64,000 nt of DNA from Bacteroidia bacterium (GTDB taxonomy: Bacteria > Bacteroidota > Bacteroidia > Bacteroidales > Prolixibacteraceae): NCBI GenBank assembly GCA_026391655.1, contig JAPLDR010000019.1:74862-138861 (forward strand), read 5' to 3'. Below are positions 60,549-64,000 of the stretch, piece after piece (the stretch's first letter is position 1; every line of letters starts with the position of its first letter). The notes below the pieces were generated by a model. That model was given only the letters and a program-made list of their open reading frames with translations. It had not been told where the DNA came from and did not search any database. The position numbers were made by a program, and so were the translations under genes.

Positions 60549-61424
60549 ATGATTGAAATGTTTGGAAAATTAGGAATGGGATGGTTGCCAGACTATCCCG
60601 ATTTTCGTGATTACACCGTTGAGCAAGTTTCCGTGAATGCCATGCTTGCAACAGTAGGGGCGAAAAAACCGCTAAAGGCAGGTCTTCCTGCTTCTGTAGA
60701 TTTAAGGGCTTGGTGCCCTCCGATAGAAAATCAGGGTTCACTTGGGTCCTGCACGGCCAATGCCGGCGTTGCGATGGTGGAGTATTTCGAGAGGAGAGCG
60801 TTTGGTAAACATATTGATGCATCCCGGCTCTTTCTTTACAAGGCTACGCGTAACATGTTGCACTGGACAGGAGACACAGGGGCATTTCTTCGCTCAACAA
60901 TGGGTGCAATGGCGCTTTTTGGGGTTCCGCCCGAAGAATACTGGCCTTATATCGTTGATGATTATGAAAAAGAACCTTCTGCCTTCTGCTATGCCTTTGC
61001 TCAGAATTATCAGGCGATTAACTACTACCGTCTGGATCCTCCCGGGACTTCAGCGACTACTTTATTAAATCAAATCAGGACAAATCTTGCAGGTGGCCTT
61101 CCTTTAATGTTCGGATTTACAGTCTATAATTCGTACACGCAGGCTTTAACTTCCGGAAAGATACCTTATCCAACAACCGGCGAAAAGATTGTTGGCGGGC
61201 ATGCCATTGTAGCAGTTGGCTATGATGACAGCATGAAGATTATGAATGCCAATCCGGGAGCTAAAGAAACTAAAGGCGCATTCTTAATCCGAAATTCGTG
61301 GGGGCCAGGATGGGGAATCGCTGGTTACGGATGGCTACCCTACGAATATGTATTGAAAGGACTTGCCACTGACTGGTGGTCGCTTCTGAAACAGGAATGG
61401 ATAGATACAGGAATGTTCGGATAA
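60549..61424 (+). CDS. papain-like (C1) cysteine peptidase
   Basis: A 291-aa peptidase without signal peptide or pro-region. The active site is complete: Gln62 oxyanion and Cys68 nucleophile in 'NQGSLGSCTANA', His218 in 'GGHAIVAVGYDD' and Asn249 in 'IRNSWGPGWGIAGYGWLPYE' (in parts). The opening 'GWLPDYPDFRDYTVEQV' is typical of bacterial/archaeal C1A homologues. Because it lacks an export signal it may act in the cytoplasm or leave by another route. A strong terminator follows. Confidence 0.9.
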   Translation: MIEMFGKLGMGWLPDYPDFRDYTVEQVSVNAMLATVGAKKPLKAGLPASVDLRAWCPPIENQGSLGSCTANAGVAMVEYFERRAFGKHIDASRLFLYKATRNMLHWTGDTGAFLRSTMGAMALFGVPPEEYWPYIVDDYEKEPSAFCYAFAQNYQAINYYRLDPPGTSATTLLNQIRTNLAGGLPLMFGFTVYNSYTQALTSGKIPYPTTGEKIVGGHAIVAVGYDDSMKIMNANPGAKETKGAFLIRNSWGPGWGIAGYGWLPYEYVLKGLATDWWSLLKQEWIDTGMFG

Positions 61425-61466
61425 TAATCGGGCATTTTCTGAAGCTGAAATTATTAGCCTCATAAT

Positions 61467-61514
61467 AAAAAGACTTTATACAGGGCAATACGCTCTGGAT
61501 AAAGTCCTTTTTTT
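61467..61514 (+). terminator. terminator of the papain-like gene
   Basis: AGACTTTATACAGGGC pairs with GCTCTGGATAAAGTCC (two mismatches, one G-U), a 16-bp stem with a 5-nt loop, followed by seven T (61508-61514). The T run overlaps the -7 element of the next gene. Confidence 0.85.
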
Positions 61515-61521
61515 ATCTTTG
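61514..61521 (+). promoter_or_regulatory. -7 element of the Memo-like gene
   Basis: TATCTTTG matches TAnnTTTG exactly, the same octamer as in front of pgk. It lies inside the region containing the GTG at 61523, so that GTG is before or at the transcription start and cannot be the start codon; the ATG at 61544 is used instead. Confidence 0.55.
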
Positions 61522-61543
61522 AGTGACCAATTCATCAATTATA

Positions 61544-62626
61544 ATGAAGAAACCAATAATATTTTCATTGATCCTTTTGTTGTGCCTTCATTTAAATGCG
61601 CAGAAAAAAATCAGGCAACCTGTTGATTCAGTTGGCTTTGCCACAAGCGCGTGGCAGATGGATTCAATCGTTAACCGGATTGACAAAATATACAGGACAT
61701 CGCTCGATTCGGTAAAAAGACGGAATCTATTCGGGCAAAACACCTCATTCAGGCTGGCTATTTGTCCGCATGATGACTATACCTATGCCGGCTCATTGTA
61801 CGAGAGCGTTCTGCCTTATATTAAGGCGAAAACAGTAATCATTTTCGGGGTCGCCCATAAAGCGAAAAAATTCAATATTGAGCAAAGACTGGTATTCGAT
61901 AGTTTTGATGAATGGAAAGAACCCTATGGAAATATTAAAATTTCATCTTTGCGCGCAGCTATTTTAAAAAACCTGCCCCAAGAAGACTACCTGATTCACG
62001 ACAGCTTACAGCAGGTCGAACATTCTGTCGAAGCCATAGTACCCTTTCTTCAGTATTATAATCATGACATTCAATTCATTCCAATTTTGGTTCCAGCAAT
62101 GAATTTTAATCTGATGAAAAAAATCTCATCAGACCTGGCAAAAGCTGTTAGTCTGGTGATGAATCAAAATAAATTGAAGTGGGGCAAAGATATTGCTGTG
62201 GTGATTTCGAACGATGCGGTTCATTATGGCGACGAAGAGTGGGGCGGGAAGAATAATGCCACTTATGGTTGCGACAAGGAAGGATATGATAAAGCGGTGA
62301 ATCATGAAAATGAAATTATCCGCAATTCATTAGTTCCACTGCTTGATACTGTGAGCATTCACAAATTTTTCGATTATACGGTGCAGTCCGGAAACTGGCG
62401 CGAATACCTGTGGCCATGGTGCGGGAGGTACAGTGTGCCATTCGGCTTACTAACTGGATTGTACCTGAGCCAAATCCGAGGAGAAGAGGGACTTAAAGGA
62501 ATAAAGATGCGATATTCCACAAGTATTGCCCGCAGTCCTATGCCTGTCGAAGATCTGGGAATGGGTAAAACAGCCATTGCTACCCTGCACCACTGGGTAG
62601 GCTACGCTGCAATTGGGTGTAAATAA
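61544..62626 (+). CDS. exported Memo-family protein (AmmeMemoRadiSam protein B-like)
   Basis: A 360-aa protein of the Memo/LigB-like dioxygenase-fold family. Residues about 55-330 carry the conserved metal-site pattern: 'AICPHDDYTYAGSLYESVLPYI' (in parts), 'VIIFGVAHKAKKF', 'EHSVEAIVPFLQYY' and 'VVISNDAVHYGDEEW'. In prokaryotes Memo genes often sit with AmmeB and radical SAM genes; neither is here. Unlike the cytosolic family, it begins with a signal peptide (about 1-19, ending LNAQ), so this copy is exported. Memo function is not settled (copper/oxidase chemistry has been proposed). Convergent with the S9 peptidase gene, 6-bp gap. Confidence 0.82.
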   Translation: MKKPIIFSLILLLCLHLNAQKKIRQPVDSVGFATSAWQMDSIVNRIDKIYRTSLDSVKRRNLFGQNTSFRLAICPHDDYTYAGSLYESVLPYIKAKTVIIFGVAHKAKKFNIEQRLVFDSFDEWKEPYGNIKISSLRAAILKNLPQEDYLIHDSLQQVEHSVEAIVPFLQYYNHDIQFIPILVPAMNFNLMKKISSDLAKAVSLVMNQNKLKWGKDIAVVISNDAVHYGDEEWGGKNNATYGCDKEGYDKAVNHENEIIRNSLVPLLDTVSIHKFFDYTVQSGNWREYLWPWCGRYSVPFGLLTGLYLSQIRGEEGLKGIKMRYSTSIARSPMPVEDLGMGKTAIATLHHWVGYAAIGCK

Positions 62627-62632
62627 TTATTA

Positions 62633-63712
62633 CTAAAAGCCATAGGCAGCCTTTCGCAAATCCTGAATTGTCCTGATTGGTTTTTCAGGTTTAAGATATT
62701 TTGCAAGGAAACCATGAATTTTAACCCGAATTTCCTGCGCCGTTTTGGAATCCATTCTGTCGAAAGAATGACCACCTGGAGCCTTCTGGAATATTTCATA
62801 TTCAAATTTTTTGTCTTCAGCTTTCAACGATTTAATCAATGATTCAACCTCTAACACGTTGACATCATCATCGCTGGTATTTGTATGGATAAGGAGTGGT
62901 GTCGATTTCATTTTCTGTACATTCCAGACTGGCGACCGGCGCCGGTATTCTGCCACATTCTGATTCGCTGTCTGGCCAATGCTGTAACTGGCTTCAAACT
63001 CATCGCGGTAGCCCTGATCATAATAGCCCATACGTGCAATCAGATCGCTTACGGGAACTCCGGCAAAGGCACATTGAAAATCGTTGGGATGGTCGAATAT
63101 GTTCATCAGGGTAATCAGTCCACCGTGACTCCAGCCAACGATTCCAACCCTGTCTTTATCCACAAACTCATAATTTTCGATCATATAGTTGCGACTGGCA
63201 TATACATCTTCGATTTCAAGACCACCGTAATCTATGGATTCGTAAAATGCTTTTCCGTAGCCTGTACTTCCGCGATAATCAGCCGCTACCACTATGTATC
63301 CCTGGCTCACCAATTCCCGAACAATGTGAGCATAGTAAGTTGTGAAATCGGCATGCACCCCACCATGAGGCAAAACAATCAGCGGATATTTCTTATTGAC
63401 GTCGATTCCACGCGGGATAAAGGTATAAATCCAGAATTTCACCGGGTTTCCGGCCCCCATTGCAGCAGGATTCTTCTCTTTCCACTTTGGGGGACCATAA
63501 ATATAGAGTTTATCAACATGGGCAATATCACCAACTTTCTGAGTCCACATCAAGTCATCGATTTGTTTGGCAAGTTGATCGAGCCGATGATCGAGGTTGG
63601 CATCATTCTTTTGTAATCCATCCAGGTTCTTAAGTACCCCTTGCAAATCCTGACTAAAAGCAGGAATAGCTGAAAAAATAACAAAAGCAAGGAGAATAAT
63701 TTTTTGCTTCAT
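62633..63712 (-). CDS. secreted S9-family alpha/beta-hydrolase (prolyl oligopeptidase-like)
   Basis: A 359-aa exported serine peptidase or esterase: signal peptide about 1-20, then a catalytic alpha/beta-hydrolase fold with 'PLIVLPHGGVHA' oxyanion loop, nucleophile Ser195 in 'IVGWSHGGL', an acidic residue in 'HTNTSDDDVNVLE' and His in 'PGGHSFDR'. The N-terminal beta-propeller of classic S9 enzymes is missing; only a short helical N terminus (about 22-60) is present, so substrates need not be restricted to short peptides. Confidence 0.88.
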   Translation of the reverse strand: MKQKIILLAFVIFSAIPAFSQDLQGVLKNLDGLQKNDANLDHRLDQLAKQIDDLMWTQKVGDIAHVDKLYIYGPPKWKEKNPAAMGAGNPVKFWIYTFIPRGIDVNKKYPLIVLPHGGVHADFTTYYAHIVRELVSQGYIVVAADYRGSTGYGKAFYESIDYGGLEIEDVYASRNYMIENYEFVDKDRVGIVGWSHGGLITLMNIFDHPNDFQCAFAGVPVSDLIARMGYYDQGYRDEFEASYSIGQTANQNVAEYRRRSPVWNVQKMKSTPLLIHTNTSDDDVNVLEVESLIKSLKAEDKKFEYEIFQKAPGGHSFDRMDSKTAQEIRVKIHGFLAKYLKPEKPIRTIQDLRKAAYGF

Positions 63713-63734
63713 AATGGGCTGATTTTATTATTTA

Positions 63735-63742
63735 CAAATATA
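63735..63742 (-). promoter_or_regulatory. candidate -7 element of the S9 peptidase gene
   Basis: Minus-strand TATATTTG matches TAnnTTTG 23 bp upstream of the ATG. A matching -33 element is not obvious. Confidence 0.45.
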
Positions 63743-63884
63743 CAAAATGGCTCAATGATTGGAAATCATTTGTTGTAATGTCGATTTTCTATAAATATGC
63801 TGCATCTACGGCGCTTTTGATTTTGGTACATGTTTGTTTTTTATCCATTTTCAGTTGCTCGTCGGGGTATAGAAATTTCCTGCG

Positions 63885-63960
63885 AATGAGATTTAAGCCC
63901 TGTAGGGGCTAAATATTGGTAGCCCGGGGTAAGAGACCGAAGGGATCGCAACCCCGGGTA
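63885..63960. repeat. Bacteroidota-type intergenic repeat with two hairpins
   Basis: AGCCC-TGTAG-GGGCT (63896-63910) and CCCGGGGT (63923-63930) / ACCCCGGG (63951-63958). 'GCCCTGTAGGGGC..GGTAGCCCGGGG' is the style of short repeats scattered through genomes of this phylum. The remaining 40 bases to the window edge hold nothing recognisable. Confidence 0.65.
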
Positions 63961-64000
63961 AATGATTGGCAACCAAACCGGCGCATCTGCATTGTTCGCA

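Noticed and set aside
62885..63616. 243-codon plus-strand frame opposite the S9 peptidase
   Set aside because: Antisense to a clear hydrolase with all motifs intact; composition follows from the opposite strand.

Overview
The window reads as a chromosomal segment of a Bacteroidota bacterium, most likely of the order Bacteroidales in the broad sense. The grounds are: a type IX secretion/gliding lipoprotein resembling SprE/PorW, a GldH lipoprotein in the usual holB-ricT(PSP1)-gldH order, a LptC-like gene beside TPR and outer-membrane proteins, many secreted proteins with Bacteroidota-style signal peptides, few Shine-Dalgarno sites, and several matches to the Bacteroidota -7 promoter element TAnnTTTG. 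No rRNA, tRNA, CRISPR array or complete insertion sequence was seen. The genus cannot be fixed from the sequence alone.

Layout. 0-8 kb (minus strand): envelope and cofactor genes (CNNM/CBS protein, lptC, TPR protein, outer-membrane barrel, coaX, nadC, nadB). 8.2-17.4 kb: a small LOTUS-like protein, then a plus-strand run of Hpt protein, receiver protein, YaiO-like barrel, LysM-TM-HEAT protein, processive GT2 glycosyltransferase and LTA-synthase-like enzyme. This looks like a phosphorelay-linked, synthase-dependent surface polymer system. A convergent gene follows whose membrane anchor is cut by an in-frame TAG. 17.5-20.7 kb: an OmpR-type regulator and histidine kinase divergent from a secreted protein. 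20.7-30.9 kb (minus): Gfo/Idh oxidoreductase, secreted nuclease-fold protein, lipoprotein, Na+/solute symporter, DUF2339-like membrane protein, and a cytochrome c / FeS / NrfD redox module. 31-38 kb (plus): GH3-beta-lactamase fusion, small HTH protein, DUF1080 protein, TonB-plug protein, then a 5 x 21-bp tandem repeat.

38.3-42.6 kb (minus) is the most interesting part: DUF6132-like membrane protein, ArsM-like methyltransferase, an unannotated 20-32 residue Cys-rich micro-ORF with a strong Shine-Dalgarno, an intercistronic hairpin, a radical SAM/SPASM enzyme with an N-terminal peptide-maturase-like region, a thioredoxin-thioredoxin reductase fusion and a DUF302 protein. I read it as a candidate RiPP (modified peptide) or thiol/metalloid system.

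42.7-45.1 kb holds a stand-alone IS1595-type zinc ribbon protein and an AT-rich pair (SDH/ClpP-fold serine protease plus a small acidic protein). 45.2-55.3 kb is housekeeping: SprE/PorW, Mrp, an alkyltransferase-like protein, TrmB, GldH, RicT-like, HolB, Pgk. 55.4-64 kb is mixed accessory: GNAT, AAA/DUF4143 ATPase, small barrel, Bor-like lipoprotein, pentapeptide protein, papain-fold peptidase, exported Memo homologue, S9 peptidase, and an intergenic repeat at the right edge.
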